From contig JACGCN010000026.1 of the NCBI GenBank assembly GCA_014905825.1, positions 558,001-622,000 on the forward strand: a stretch of 64,000 nt of DNA. The letters are read 5' to 3'. The translations under genes were made by a program, and so were the position numbers. The notes under the pieces are model-generated. The model saw only the letters and a program-made list of their open reading frames with translations, was not told the origin of the DNA and did not search any database. Shown in pieces: positions 23,440 through 35,814 of this stretch; positions within the stretch are counted from its first letter, which is position 1, and the number at the start of each line of letters is the position of its first letter. Source of the DNA: Lyophyllum atratum. Taxonomy: Eukaryota > Basidiomycota > Agaricomycetes > Agaricales > Lyophyllaceae.

Positions 23440-24683
23440 ATGATGCTGTCCTCCCTGCGTCCTGGCTGTAGTTCGTGGCTTCTCGTCCCAATGCTGGCCT
23501 TCGCGCAAAGCAGCTGCGCTACAGTAGTAATCCTGTGAGTCAACCCAACCTACCTTGGACCTGATTTTTGATCTTCTTTATCCCGTCGTAGGAATCCACG
23601 CGCAGGCGGCGGCGGGGGAGGAGGTGATAGCGACTCTGATTCCGACGGCGAAAGCGAAAGTTGTAGCAATGGCGTCTGTACTGTCTGCAAGAAAGGTGTT
23701 TGTACGACCAGTACTCAAGGTTCGAAATCTACAGGTTCTCGGACTGCGTGGGTACTCTTCTTTATCCGGTTAACGCCTCGTTGAGAAACTTTGTCCCTTG
23801 TCAGGACGGGGACTGGAAGCGGCACCAGAACCACCGCTCTCAACACATCGTCCACGGGTACCAATGCCGCTCATACGAGTGGTCTCACTGCAGGTGATGC
23901 TAAGTCCTCGAATAATACAGTCGCAAAGAAGGGATTGAGCAAAGGAGGAATCGCGGGCCTCGTAGTTGGACTCGGTAAGTCTGCGCTACTACAATTGACT
24001 CGCATTTCCCCTAATCAGATTGGCGTATACTTGCTACAGCAATCATCGCAGGTCTGCTGGTTATGTTGTTCCTGAAGCGGCGTGCCCACCTTCGCCATCT
24101 TGCAAAACGACCGCGGGGATCAACATTGTTAAGCCATGATAGGCCATCCAATGCGACATCCCTCTATTCCGGCCCTGATGGGTCAGGATCAGGATCGGAA
24201 ATGACAGAGTCGGGATTTAGCCCTGGGGTCGTCTCCTCAGCAGCCACTGCCATTGCGGCTGCCAACCTCGCTGCGATCCCCGCGAATGGGTATCCTGCGC
24301 CTCAACCCTACAAACGCTTTAACGCCGATGCCGACGGACCAAGTACATCTTCCACCTCCGGCGCCTCCCCCTTCCCCCAGTCAAAGCCCAGCCGCTCTGA
24401 ACGCCAAGTTGCTCTCCTTGTTGACATTGAAACGCAACCATCCGATGGAGTACTTCTATCGCCCCTCCCTCTTCTTCCATCGCCTCACGAACAATCTTCC
24501 TTCGGGCTTATCGATGCCGCCGCTGCCTCTTCTTCACAAGCGTTGAATCGCCAACTTCCAGCTTCGACGACTCACGCCGATATGGTGGCATTCCAGAAAG
24601 AATTGGAAAGGGATGACGAGAAAACCAACCAGCCTAACGGGACCAGAACCGCTGAGGATCCACCACCACTCTATTCAGACTGA
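23440..24683 (+). CDS. Secreted/single-pass membrane protein (copy B)
   Basis: Same four-exon plan as the gene at 20503-21974: signal peptide from 23440 (MMLSSLRPGCSSWLLVPMLA, FAQSSC), Gly-rich linker now with an acidic DSDSDSDGESES stretch, Cys motif CSNGVCTVCKKGVC, a single Ser/Thr unit instead of eight, KKGLSKGGIAGLVVGL, transmembrane AIIAGLLVMLFLKRRAHLRH and a cytosolic tail ending AEDPPPLYSD. PPPLY is a PPxY motif that could bind a WW-domain (Rsp5-type) ubiquitin ligase; copy A lacks it. Donor of intron 2 is GTGGGT. Both reading frames are intact, so both copies look functional. Confidence 0.75.
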
Positions 24684-24963
24684 TGAGAGATTGTACCCGG
24701 CAAAGACACTTTACATCCATGGACAGAATTCGTTTAAGTCGTTTGATTTCGTACAATTAAGACTAATACAATGGACATCTTTGACACCTCATCCACGCCC
24801 ATCCACGCAGTCTGATACAGTCTACGTTATTCATCGATCATGAACGTGGTCATGGTGAGGTAGAAGGTCCTACATAGTACTGTGTATGATTGAATCCCTG
24901 ATCGGTAAAAGAAGAATGCCTCCAAAACGGAACTCCGGAATTCCGCGGTGAAGATGCTGGGAA

Positions 24964-27291
24964 TTAAGACACAGCATTCGAAGTGGAGCTTTCGGCAGAT
25001 ATCGCACGGGCTCGAGCAGAAGTGACTGATTCGGTTATCTTGTGAACTAGATATCGCATTAACGGCGCATGCGAGGGCGCCGATGAGTTTGAAATGGGAT
25101 GTGATAGTGGGCTTGATGGAGGGCTCGTGAGAGGACTAGAATAAGAAGAGCGAGCCGTCGTGGGGCTGGACAAAGGCGTTGCACAAGAACCGGCATCAGA
25201 CGGCGACGAACACGAGACAATGGCATGATGGCAAGTTTCGAGATCAAGGTTAGTGTCACTAGCAGCGGGCAGCATTTCGTTCGGTGCGTCAAAAGGCATG
25301 CGTCTGAAACCATCGAGGCAGGAATCCAACTTTGTGGTAGACAGAATCTCAATCTCAGCCTTCCGACGACTGTGGAGCATATGCATCAGCTCCTTTCTAG
25401 CACCGGTGGCGCACACGTGAGTATCTTCCACACTGAATAAGATGAGCAGGGTGTCCGGACCTCCAATCCTTTGGCATCGTGCTCGCGGGTCTTCGAAGCA
25501 TAAAGAGGGCCTGTGGATGCTGAGAAGCCATTGTTGGGAAATGGCACCCGGACAAACCTTCGCCTCGTCGTGCTTCGTGATCTGCAGCAGCCTATTCTTG
25601 TCAACCCCGAGGCTGAAATATCGATGAGTGAGAGCGATATGTAGTATAGGAGAGGAATTTACGTTTCCAATTCAGAAGACCGGAGGCCAAGCCATTCGAT
25701 CCTTTGAGCGGCAAGTTTCGCATTCTCGTGTCGGAGACTTTGACTGCCATACTTGTATACAGACAAGATGTCGATGCCATATGGGTCGCCGTCGACCATT
25801 CCGAGGATCGGAATACTGACGGCGAGGAATAGAAGTGAATACATAGTCAGAGCATCCGTGAAATGCGAGGATCACCGGAAAGGGAGTGCATCCGCGAGGG
25901 TCTTTACAAGATGTCGAGTCGCTACATCCGGATAACCTTTTCCCTATGTTTAGTATGAGAAAGAGAATCAATCAGAGTGATTGGTAAAGGAACCGTTATG
26001 ATAAGGCCGCAGCCTGGAAGAGATGGATGGCATGTAAACTTCAATCGACATAGAGTTTGAAAAACGGCCTGCTGAAAGCTCAGATGTCAGGGTTATGGCA
26101 ATCGCGTTGAAGAGCTGGCCTCTTTTTCAACTACCAATACCCAAGCAACATCTGGGTCAACGGTAAATGATTTGATATCTTCTCCTACTGGGATCAGAGT
26201 GCCCTAAGTGGGAATGTGTTAGAACATTGCGTGCGGAGAAGATACTCGGTTTTAACCTCCGTATCAAGGATCTGAACCATCTCCTCGGTGTAGAGTTGAA
26301 TAGTCAGACTAGATCCACATACGAGGCCTTTTGACGTTGCGCGCTGTGTTTGGGTGGGTAAGATACGAAAAATTCATCTCGACGACCGAGAAGGGAATCA
26401 AGGACAGTACAATGTTTAGATCTGAGCGATCCAATTCAAATGTGGCCGCAAGGTCGTCGACAAGCTGCACGGTCACCATGCCAATTTTGAGTTGAAACGG
26501 CCGATGACAAGTTCAGGATGTTCAAACCGTGTCCACAACTCGTTGACTTCTGAAGAGCGGCACATCTCTGTAATAAATATCTCTGCAGAAGATCGTTTCG
26601 TAAGAAAACAAGGGAATATTCGGAGTAATTTCTGACCGTTTCGTTGCTGGTACATCGTCCACCAAAGCTTCATGGGTGAGGTCTAATACCCTCAGCAGCT
26701 GTGCTATTTGGAACGCCAGAAAAGTCAGCGAGCTAACGCATATACCCAGATATACACTCACCCATGGGTCGGATACTACCTTTGGCGCATCTTTTCGGAA
26801 ATTTCACACACTTGAACGCAGTCGATCTATCGTAAGACGTGCAATCAGGATACGCAGAAGTTCCGATAATGCCATGATCAAGTGGTGCCTTACCCACCAG
26901 GTCCTTCTCTGACACGGTCTGCGAGCTGTAATTCAATCTTGCTCTTATTTCGGTGATTTACGGGGCTTGTTCCAATGTCCTCGGATCCAGAATCAGTCAT
27001 CATGTCTGAACTAGCGCGGCTGCGGGATGTACGGCCGAAGCTCGAGAGTTGCGATAGAAATGAAATGATCATATCCTCTATACTTTCAATGGCCTCACAC
27101 GATCTATTGCATGGATACGTAAATCGGTAAACAGGTTCTTCCTACAACTGAATAACGTACCGACTTGGAAGGAAATTTGAGGCTCCATCTTCCTCAGTAT
27201 CAGACACCGGTTCAGAATCAATGACATCTTCCATGTCGTCGACGGCTTCATCCACCGCCATATCCTCGGCACTTTTCTGAGACCACTCCAT
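24964..27291 (-). CDS. SPO11: SPO11 meiotic topoisomerase-like protein
   Basis: Start ATG at 27291 (MEWSQKSAEDMAVDEAVDD); a dozen or so short introns. After an acidic N-terminus comes IEDMIISFLSQLSSFGR and KSKIELQLADR, then the winged-helix block LLRVLDLTHEALVDDVPATK joined to RDIYYRDVPLF, whose second Tyr (codon 26572-26570) is the expected DNA-cleaving residue. The Toprim domain shows GKGYPDVATRHLVKTLAD and MVDGDPYGIDILSVYKYGS with the metal-binding DxD-type acids. The family end, RRELMHMLHSRRKAEIEIL-like, is followed by an extra Ser/Pro-rich tail of about 115 residues, unusual for Spo11. Makes programmed double-strand breaks in meiotic prophase. Converges with copy B of the membrane gene. 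Confidence 0.88.
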
Positions 27292-27537
27292 CCTTTTTGG
27301 GGGACACGGGTAACTGCTAGGCTTGGGGTAGTGTGGCTACGCGGTCAAAGGCGGTAGTACCATCTCCTAACCAATGCCATGTCCAACAACTGAACAAACT
27401 TGTAGGTCCTTGTTGACGTGTATTGACCTGTCAGACACCTAACAAACACACCAGAAGCGGCCCGGTGCTATCATTAAATTGAGACGCGAAACGCCTGCAC
27501 TTGTTTTCTCTTCCAACCAACGTACAAATTGGCCGCT

Positions 27538-28569
27538 TCAAGACCTCCTCTCGTCCCCTTCATCGCCAGAATCTAGATCGCACTGATTCCCGTCCGGCCA
27601 TATCTGATGGACGTTGCGAATGTGCCTGCTCATGTTACTTCTAACGCTGAAGCTGCGATGACATCCTGCTTCAGGGCAAACGAAGGCTGCAGACAATTAA
27701 TCAGTCACGCCACGATCATGAAAAAAAGGAGCAGAATACGCGCCTCTTTCTCCGGTATGGATAGCCAGATGGATCTTGAGAAAACGCAATTTAACAGCTT
27801 CTCGGCCGAATAGCGGATTGACGCTTGACCCACCTTGAGAGCACTCGGCCTGCCGAACGCCTTTCCGCAGTAGCCACACGCGTGCCCATCGCTCGATTTT
27901 TGGTGCGGACTGTTCATTACAGGTGGTGGAGACGCCGCGATGATGGGTGATTGAGCGGGCCGCGAACCGTACATGGACTCCGAAGGCTCCCCATGCCCAG
28001 AATGGCTCTGCTTTTGTTGCGGTTGTTGAGCGTCGTAGTAAGCGCGCTGCCGTGTACCCTGGTAGTCACGCGTAGGCGAAGATAGATTGGATGATTCCTG
28101 GACGGCCCACACAAGTCAGTGCAGAACAGAACAACAGGACCACCAAAATAGGCGAGTGTGATATACATACCTTGATGTATTCTGGGGAGAGGCGCCGTGC
28201 TGACGCTAATGCTGTCAGCGTTCGGTTGGTTTGCTGTACGGTAAGCCGAGGATCGTGGGTTGGGTAGGATTGATGCCTTGGCAGTGGTGGTTGTTGTGTC
28301 GGGTACGACTGCTGGTAGATAAAAAACATGAAACCTTATCCCAATGGAGGTGACTTGGCCATTCTGCCGTACCGTAGCGGGGCTGTAGTAATTATTGCTC
28401 GGCGGTGATGCGGATGTGTACGGATAGCCTCTGATGTCGGCGCCATGTTGACTATCTGGGTAGTATGCATAGGCTGAAGAGAGAAATGTTAAGGAAAGAC
28501 TAAGTAGAAGGATAGGTGATAAGACTAACGTTGTTGGACTTGTCCATCAGCTGGAGACCAGTTGTACAT
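27538..28569 (-). CDS. C2H2 zinc-finger transcription factor
   Basis: Start at 28569 (MYNWSPADGQVQQ). The first two-thirds is Tyr/Ser/Pro/Gln-rich and probably an activation domain. Two adjacent C-terminal fingers appear after splicing: CGYCGKAFGRPSALK (C-x2-C) completed by IHLAIHTGE, and FVCPEAGCHRSFSVRSNMSR followed by HIRNVH (C-x4-C-x12-H-x4-H). The stop at 27538 follows an acidic tail (DSGDEGDE). The second finger with HxxxxH and SFSVRSNMSRH wording is typical of a basidiomycete group of C2H2 regulators. About six introns. DNA target unknown. Confidence 0.85.
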
Positions 28570-29435
28570 CGTGACTTGAGAGCTCTCTAAGAACGAGGAA
28601 AGAGGAGGTGATGAGTGAGAAATTGAGAAGTGTCGCTAACTTATAGAAAGACAGGTTACGGTTTTGACGCCACTTGGAACTAGGGTGATAGTATCTCAAC
28701 ACACGTGTTACCAAACAACCGTGAGGAGTGGGATTTGAAATGACGCGGCGTCTGAGGTGACGAATGGCGTGCCCATTTTAGCACCGACTGGGCTTTACGA
28801 ACACAGCCGGCTGGTCGAAGTGCTGAAGACGGGGACCCTTCATGAGAAATGATCTTGAGAAGCCCCCATACTAATGCCACGTGTGATCCATGTGGTTCTC
28901 GTATTCAGTCCATCGAGAAAAAGGTAGTGCAGATCAATGAATCCGGTACAAGAGTCGAAGTACTCAGAGCGTTACCCAGGCCTTGACATGATCCCAACTG
29001 GATAAAGACAAAAGAGACAAGAGTTTCCCAGAATATAAAGGCGGTTATGCATAGCGACGCGATCAGGAATACCAGTCAAGTGTTGAACGACTTGACACGA
29101 GTCACAAACAGTTGGAAGTGAGAAAGATGGTCAAATGATCGTGTCGGAGTTCCTCATCTTCCCCAGGTCAAGACCACGATATAAAGCCACCGCTGTACAT
29201 AGAGCGGAATTCGAATGAGAATTTGACCGGTAGCCGGAGAGATAAAAAGCCTCGGAGCTTCATAAGTTGGGACTATTCCACGAGAAGACGACAAAAGAAG
29301 CGAGGATCCGACAAGAGAGGCTGTGCGGTGAATCTCGTGTACTTGCCAACGCGTGTGATGGATCCAGTAGAAATACAAATGGTTGCGTCGGAAGGGAGAA
29401 GAACGAGTCAGGAAAACCAGTATGAAAGGCGCCCA
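28570..29435. other. 866-bp spacer upstream of the C2H2 gene
   Basis: Contains the promoter of the zinc-finger gene and the 3' flank of the BTB gene. No supported gene; no repeats noticed. Confidence 0.4.
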
Positions 29436-30621
29436 TCAAGCCCAGACAGGGGGGTCAACACCAAACCAGATGGGCAGTCTCTGCCAGAACTCTTCCCGGG
29501 CGCCATCCACTGCCGCGCCAAATTCGGACCGACAAAACTCGCACGCGCGCATGATAGGGTTTGTTCTCCCCAGCGGGTCCTCTCGGGTCTGCATCAACTC
29601 GGCATCCATAATCGCCAACAAAGGGTCCGAGCTGCGAAGGCACACGGTGCCGTTGATGTCACGCAGGATCTCGAAGGTGATAGCTTCGAAAGCCGATTGG
29701 CAAATACGTCTGCGCGCCCCGTCCAGCTCCATTCGGTGTACGCAGGCTGGTGACGATTCCCTGCCTTCTAGCTCGTTGACAATAAAGGTCGAAAGGAAAC
29801 GGGAGCCATGTTCTTTTCCTCGAAGAAGACTCAGAAGATCGGCGTCCGAAAGGTGGTGCGTCTTCGATGTCAAGGGACAGACATACCCTGCCGCGCAGTC
29901 GCTTGGAGAACTGCGAGATAAGTCGTAAAATGCGGTAGGGAGTAGTTCTGGCGCACTGGCGGCTTGAGCGAGGTTGATGACCAGGCTAGGGATTCGATTA
30001 GCGACGATCACAAGAGAAAACAAGAATAATCTGCTCCGTACATCGGATGAGGGATGGACTTCCGTGGCTCATAAACACCAGTCATACTGCAGGTGGACTT
30101 TGCTTCTCTCAACTCCCATTGGGCGAGATTGTTTGGCCAAGCATGCGACAATCCACGAAGAAGGTCCATTCGAAGATGCTTGACTTCGTAGGTTGTAGCA
30201 AGTTGCAGAATCGCCGAAACCATGCCGAAATCATCGACGTCATACTTCAACGCAGAGCTGTAGAACCTTTAGCTTATAGGACTCGCCAAGTAAGTCTTGT
30301 TGCTCACATTCCATCATACAAGGCGAGCAGGAAGTAATACACGTCATTTGATGCCTCAGAGAGTTCGAGAACGAGACGACCTTCGAGAAATCGGGTTTGC
30401 TTTCCTTCCATATCGCCTATGACACGCGAAAGAGGAGCAGAATGACGGCAGAGTAGCCCTTGATGAACCAGAAAGTAGTTCCTGCCGGTAAGCACGGCAA
30501 GGTTTCCGTCGTTGAAGCAAAGATCGGGATGTCGGGTTGGAGACAGGTGATCAAGTTGATGTTTGGGATTATCGTTGACTCCCGAAAAGCGATTTGTGCT
30601 GAAGTCATCCACAGAAAGCAT
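29436..30621 (-). CDS. BTB/POZ domain protein
   Basis: Exon from 30621 (MLSVDDFSTNRFSGVND) carries the BTB core: DLCFNDGNLAVLTGRNYFLV-HQGLLCRHSAPLSRVI, then RLVLELSEASNDVYYFLLAL and, after an intron near 30255-30305, LKYDVDDFGMVSAILQLAT and YEVKHLRMDLLRGLSHAWP. This is the basidiomycete-expanded type in which BTB is followed by a helical region and ends in a short Cys-containing element (MRACEFCRSEFGAAVDGARE). An upstream exon is possible because the reading frame stays open to an acceptor-like ATATAG near 30725, so the start is uncertain. Members may be Cullin-3 adaptors; here unproven. Confidence 0.8.
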
Positions 30622-31186
30622 ATTGACGCGGACAAGTATTTGGGAGTCGTGGTCGATGTCGGTGAAGGTTAAGCCGAAGTCTGGGTTGGAACTTGGACCA
30701 GGGGGTAAGCGAAGAAATTCCTATATGTCAGGAAAATTAACTAAATAAATGGAAAACCCAAAATAGTGGTTTATCATGGTGCAACGCACGCAAGACGAGC
30801 GCGGCGCGGTCAATAGACAAGACCCATCTGGTTTAGACCGCCGCAGGTCTCGTTTTCAAGGTTAAAGTCGTAAAACAGTGGTGCCAGTTTATTGACATTC
30901 GAGAGAAAAGACTAAGGTTGAGAAAAAGGCTTGCGCGAAACATTCGTTCTGGATTTTTAACCATTGATTTGACAGACAGGACGCGTTATAGTCGAGGAGA
31001 CGCAAGGATTCCGAGTATACGCTGAAGAGCCCAGTGCTATTAGCAAGCTGCGAACAATGTCCGCACGCGAGAATTTTGTTGATCCACCTCGTGAGAATTA
31101 GTCGTGTCCCCGCTTGCTGCCAGCGTCTACTCACCAATCGTGCTACCTACTCAAAAAACTCTCTTACTCACTCTAAACCCTTCAAA
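30622..31186. promoter_or_regulatory. Divergent promoter region
   Basis: 565 bp between the BTB and RGG-protein genes. AT-rich part at 30720-30780; CT-rich leader immediately before the ATG at 31187. No other gene seen. Confidence 0.4.
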
Positions 31187-33258
31187 ATGCCCGAAGCACT
31201 CACTCAGCGCATAGTCCCCGGTGCTCCTCCCCCAGCTCCATTATCAAAATCTCAAAAAAAGAAGCGAAAGGCGAAAAAACCCACAGAATCCACCCCAGAT
31301 TCCCCCGTGGTCATCCCTGACGCTATTTCTGCCGCACTTGTTGAGGAGGCTCCCGACGCTGCTGATGTCCGTGAGGGCTCGGTTGCGCCGGAGTTGGTTG
31401 CCCAGGTCGAGCCGCAGACACCAATTTTACCGGAGGAGGAGCTGTTGCTCAAGCCGAGCCCGATCGTTGAGCTCATCCACAAACGCCTAAAGGCTACCAC
31501 CAAGAAGATTGTACGATACATTCACGTTCTTAAAAGAACTCCCCGCTGACGCGTCCGATTTTTCCCCTTCAGGCACGAATATCTACGTACGCCTCGACGG
31601 ACCCCGAGAAACTGAATGACGACCAGAAACGTACTTTGAAGACCCTGCCTACCTTGGAAGCTGTCCAAAAAGAACTCGCAGAGGTGAAAAAAGCTATTGA
31701 GGTTCGTGCCAGATCACATTCATCTGTCTACGGGAAAAGCTCACATCACGCATCAACATTTACAGGTCCACGAATCAGAACTAGTGCACGAACTCACTCT
31801 CAAAAGAATTGAAGCTGAAAAGGCAGAGAGACAAAGAATAGCGGATGCTACTCTTACAACTGAGGTGTGTCACACTTTAAGTTTATTACGCTCCGTACTA
31901 TATCCTGAGGTGTTTGCTCCCGTAGCTCGCGATCATGGCCAAATTTGCTGATGTTCTGGATGTTCTGCGCTTACGTTCATCGCTGACCTCGGGCCAGCTC
32001 GAGTCATTCCCGGAAAGTGGTTCCATTTTCGTTGCCAGTGATATTCTTCTTGGAGACGATACCGACAGCAAAGAGGCAGTCCTCAACGGCCTGGTCTCCG
32101 GCAAGGGCACACTTGAGGGCGTTACTTGTATGGCCTTTCCGCTACCCTATTTTTCAATCCTTTTTCAATGACATCCACTTCGTAGACGCGCACCTCCTCG
32201 AGGTGACCCGCGCCCAGCTCCACCCTCGTGCAGCCACGCCCGTGGAGGAGGAGATTGACGCTGTTGCTGAAGTTGAAACTGAAGTTGAAGTTGCTGAGCC
32301 CGAAGTCGTCGCTGACATTTCCGTCGGCGGTGTGCCTGTTGTCCCTAGTACTGGTGGATTCCACTTCATGCAGGCCAGCGAACTCGAGTCTACGTCCTTC
32401 GAGGACGGTGCAGAGTGGGTAGAACGCACAGATGCTGCTGGACACGTAGCTGAATCTGAACAACAACAAAGTGTACCCCAAGCCCTCAAGCTCGAGCAGG
32501 AAGCCCCCAATGGTCACATTGACGCGTCCATTCCCGACGTAAGTGCATCCACTGCCAAAGGACGCTTTAGCTGACTTTTGACGCGGGCGTCCGTACAGGT
32601 TCCCCAGTCAGCCATTATCGACTGGGCTGCAGACGACGATGCAGGACTGCCCTCCATCGCCAGCCTGCACACCAAGTTCGGCACCTCGGGCTCTGCCACC
32701 CCTGACGTCACCGAGACCCCCGAGGAGCCCGCAGTTGCTCCCGTCGCACAGGTCAACGGCCACGTTGCGGCAGCCCCTGCGCCTACGCCCGCGACCGTAG
32801 AGGATGACGGCTTCACACAGGCGCGTGGCGGACGCGGTGGACGCGGACGTGGCCACCGTGATGGTGAGCGTGGTGGTTTCAGGGGCGGGTTCCGTGGTGG
32901 TGAGCGTGGTGGCTTCCGTGGCGGTGAACATGGTGGCTTCCGTGGCGGTGATCGTGGAGGATATCGTGGTGGTGACCGTGGACGTGGTGGCTTCCGAGGC
33001 GGAGAGCGTGGTGGTGAGCGTGGTGGTGAGTCCGCGGTTAGGCCCTTCTCCACTGTTTCTTATGTTGTCGTCTTTCTAGGCTTCCGAGGCGGTCGAGGTG
33101 ACTGGCGTGGTGGTGAGGGCGAGTTCCGTGGACGTGGTCGCGGTCGCGGCGGACGTGGCGGTGACCGAGGCGGAGGTCAGTCTACAATTTCTCACTTTCC
33201 GTGATCATATCATCTGAAATCTAAGTTGCTAGCCCCTCATACACCTACACCTGCGTAA
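31187..33258 (+). CDS. RGG-box RNA-binding protein with N-terminal coiled coil (Caprin-like)
   Basis: Starts at 31187 ([20 protein letters not shown]) followed by a lysine-rich [11 protein letters not shown]. The central part is helical and coiled-coil-like ([58 protein letters not shown]), then an acidic low-complexity segment with [26 protein letters not shown] leads into an RGG array of about 20 [12 protein letters not shown] units. The combination of helical dimerisation region, conserved acidic motif and RGG tail recalls Caprin, a stress-granule protein; this is inference. Two possible ends: stop at 33204, or splicing of the last intron (GTCAGT...TTGCTAG, 33177-33231) to a short exon ending with TAA at 33256-33258, which I prefer. 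Confidence 0.75.
32850..33180 (+). repeat. RGG-encoding imperfect repeat
   Basis: Tandem 12-30 bp units encoding (G)G(F/E/D/Y)RGG within the last exons of the preceding gene; interrupted by the intron 33031-33080. Prone to slippage. Confidence 0.75.
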
Positions 33259-33712
33259 ACTTTCAGTATGCATACCCACAAAACGCCTAGATTGATATCT
33301 GGGGACTGATGTACCTTGCAATGTTTCTACCCGCTATCAACAATTACCTGCTCTTCCCCTCCCCGCTCCGTGTATCTTCTTTTGTCTGTGATACATGTAC
33401 TATCAGTGCATTAATCATTATGTTGCTTCAATACTTCCCACTGCAAGCGGTGTCGTCCCTGACCCAACGCATCAACGCTCCTTACGTTTACCTTATCTCT
33501 CCAAAACCTCACGGCTGCCGAGTGAACCTTCACATACATAATTGTGAGCGAAACGCAAGGGGGACGTTCAGTTTGGGAAGCGTGTCACCTCTGTGATCTT
33601 ATCTTGGCACAGCCACTTGCTTTGATCAATTGACGTTTTGTTGTTGATATGTCCCCTTCCACCTCAAGCCTGTAGGCTGTAGTAGGGCCTCCCTGACTCA
33701 ACCCCGACTTCA
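33259..33712. other. 454-bp spacer upstream of THI6
   Basis: I looked for a TPP riboswitch (CUGAGA and its partner) and did not find one. No gene seen. Confidence 0.45.
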
Positions 33713-35814
33713 ATGAGCGCAATCGATTACTCCATATACCTTGTAACAGGCCGGGACCTCCTGCCTCCAGGAAAGGTTTGTAGGAACCACTGATTTGGAA
33801 CCTTTTTAAAGGTGACTCACACGCGCCACCAGGATTACTATGAGTCTTTGGAAGAAGTACCGCGTTCAATATCCCATGCCACCTCACAGAACGCTGAATC
33901 CCAGCCTAGTCGATTCAAGGTGGCGTCACCGTGGTCCAGGTTCGTGAGAAGTACGCGGATACGGCTGAGGTAAGGATTTTTGGTGCGTTACACTCTCTCA
34001 TGACTGACTCCACAATAGTTTCTCCAAATCGCGGCCAAATCGAAAGAGATATGCGATAGATATGACGTGCCCCTCTTGATAAACGACCGCGTAGACGTTG
34101 CAGTTGCTATCAAGGCACATGGTGTTCACCTCGGCCAAACGGATATGTCTGTCACCCAGGCGCGTAGTATGCTCCCGAAGGACGCGATTATTGGTGTTTC
34201 GTGTAACAATGTGGACCATGTGGAGAATGCTGTTAAGGATAACGTGGACTACGTTGGTATCGGTGCAGTGTGGGGGACGAAGACTAAGCAGCTAACGAGT
34301 CCAATTGTTGGCCCTCGGCGTGTTGGAGCTATGTTGGAGATTTTGGACGGAACAGAAATTAAAGCAGTGGCGATTGGTACGGATTTATACGCCTCTTTTG
34401 TTATCTTTGCATACAATCATACTCCTAGGTGGAATCAAGTCCTCAAATCTTCTCCGCACTTTACACGGTTCTGTCTCGTCGACGAATCACACTTTGGATG
34501 GGGTCGCTGTTGTATCGGATATCGTGGCCTCAGCACAACCTCGCGGGGCTGCAGCTAAACTGTCTCAAATATTCAGGTCATTCCGCCGTCCGCCAACTAT
34601 TTCATCTACTTCTGAAGGCGTCTTAACTGAACAAGGTATCATTGACAAAGTCGCCTGGCTGATGACCGCAGTCAGAGAAATAAATCCCTTGGTGCACCAG
34701 GTGATTGGACCTCCAAGCCTTTCGTAGTGTTCCCTTGCTGAATTATTCGTCAGATAACCAACAACGTCGTAGCAACGCAATCGGCCAACATCACATTAGC
34801 TTTGGGCGGTAGCCCAATCATGGCGACCGAACCGCAGGAAATGGAAGACCTGAGTCACATATGCAACGCCCTGCTCGTCAACATCGGTACATTGAGAGCT
34901 GATGGTAAGGAAAGCATGTCCATCGCCGGTGAGTGATTCCCAATAAGCGGTGCATGTTTCAGGTCGATAGCTCCGTTTTCCAACCAGGTTATTCCGCGAA
35001 CGCAAACAAGAAACCGCTGGTTTTTGATCCTGTTGGGATTGGAGCGAGCGCATTCCGTAAAGAAACTGTCAAAGGTAGGCCTTTTCGAGGAAATGCGCTG
35101 AGAGAAATTAATATGGTCGTTATAGATCTGTTAAATACATTCCAGGCGAGCGTCATCAAAGGTAACGCCGGTGAGCTGGCAACTCTGGCCAATTCGCAGG
35201 AGGTGAGGACCAGTCATCTCGCTGTCCCGCGATACTGATGGTTCTTCCTAGGTTTTAACCAAAGGCGTTGACAGCGTGGGCTCGGGTTTTAAAGATCCCG
35301 TTGCTTTCGTCCGAGCGCTGGCGAAGAAGGAGAGTAAGTTCGACATGCCTCCTGAGTTGATCCAGGACTGAAATATCCTTCAGGATGCGTGATTGTCTTG
35401 ACAGGTCCGACTGATTACATCTCAGATGGCGTCAGCGTTGTTGCCCTTCGAAATGGCCATGAACTCCTAGGAAAGATTACCGGCTCTGGCTGTATCGTTG
35501 GTAGCAGCATTGCTACGTACTGCGGTGCCATATGGGCGCAGAGTAGGAAAGAAGACGATGGGATGCTAGTGCACGGTGACATGCTTTTGGGCGCAGTGGC
35601 TGGGTAGGTGCAAACCTCCATACCGCTACAGAGCCGGTTCTGATCAATCTTACCGCTTTCCAGCGTGCTTGTTCTTACTGTCGCGGCAGAGATTGCGGTA
35701 TGGCGCGACGACGTCAAAGGGCCAGGAACCTTCCTCCCTGCTCTTATCGACGAGCTATGGTCCTTGGAGCCCGGAATCATGCAATCACTGGCTCGAATCG
35801 AACTCTTCCCATAG
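33713..35814 (+). CDS. THI6: Bifunctional thiamine-phosphate synthase / hydroxyethylthiazole kinase
   Basis: Start ATG at 33713 (MSAIDYSIYLVTGRDLLPPG) is recovered by splicing three small introns: DYYESLEE, then SIQGGVTVVQVREKYADTAE. The N-terminal TIM barrel has LLINDRVDVA, GVHLGQTDMS, YVGIGAVWGTKTK and AVAIGGIKSSN: it joins HMP-PP and HET-P into thiamine phosphate. The C-terminal ribokinase-like half has NPLVHQITNNVVATQSANIT, LALGGSPIMA, DPVGIGASAFR, SVIKGNAGELA, VLTGPTDYISDG and GKITGSGCIVGSSIA, the last holding the catalytic Cys. It phosphorylates 5-(hydroxyethyl)-4-methylthiazole. All key motifs of both activities are present, so the fusion looks functional. Stop at 35812-35814. Confidence 0.95.

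Larger units (their letters stand above)
22202..24917 (+). repeat. Tandem segmental duplication, unit B (about 2.72 kb)
   Basis: Starts with a diverged copy of the CDC6 C-terminal codons (GGCGCGTTAGAGGACT at 22217-22232, compare 19244-19259) and ends near 24917 where similarity to the end of unit A (GATCGGT(G/A)AA(G/A)GAAGA) stops. It contains the second membrane-protein gene. Confidence 0.9.

Noticed and set aside
33259..33712. TPP riboswitch upstream of THI6
   Set aside because: The CUGAGA and ACC-U-A-GAU partner elements were not found in the leader or first introns.
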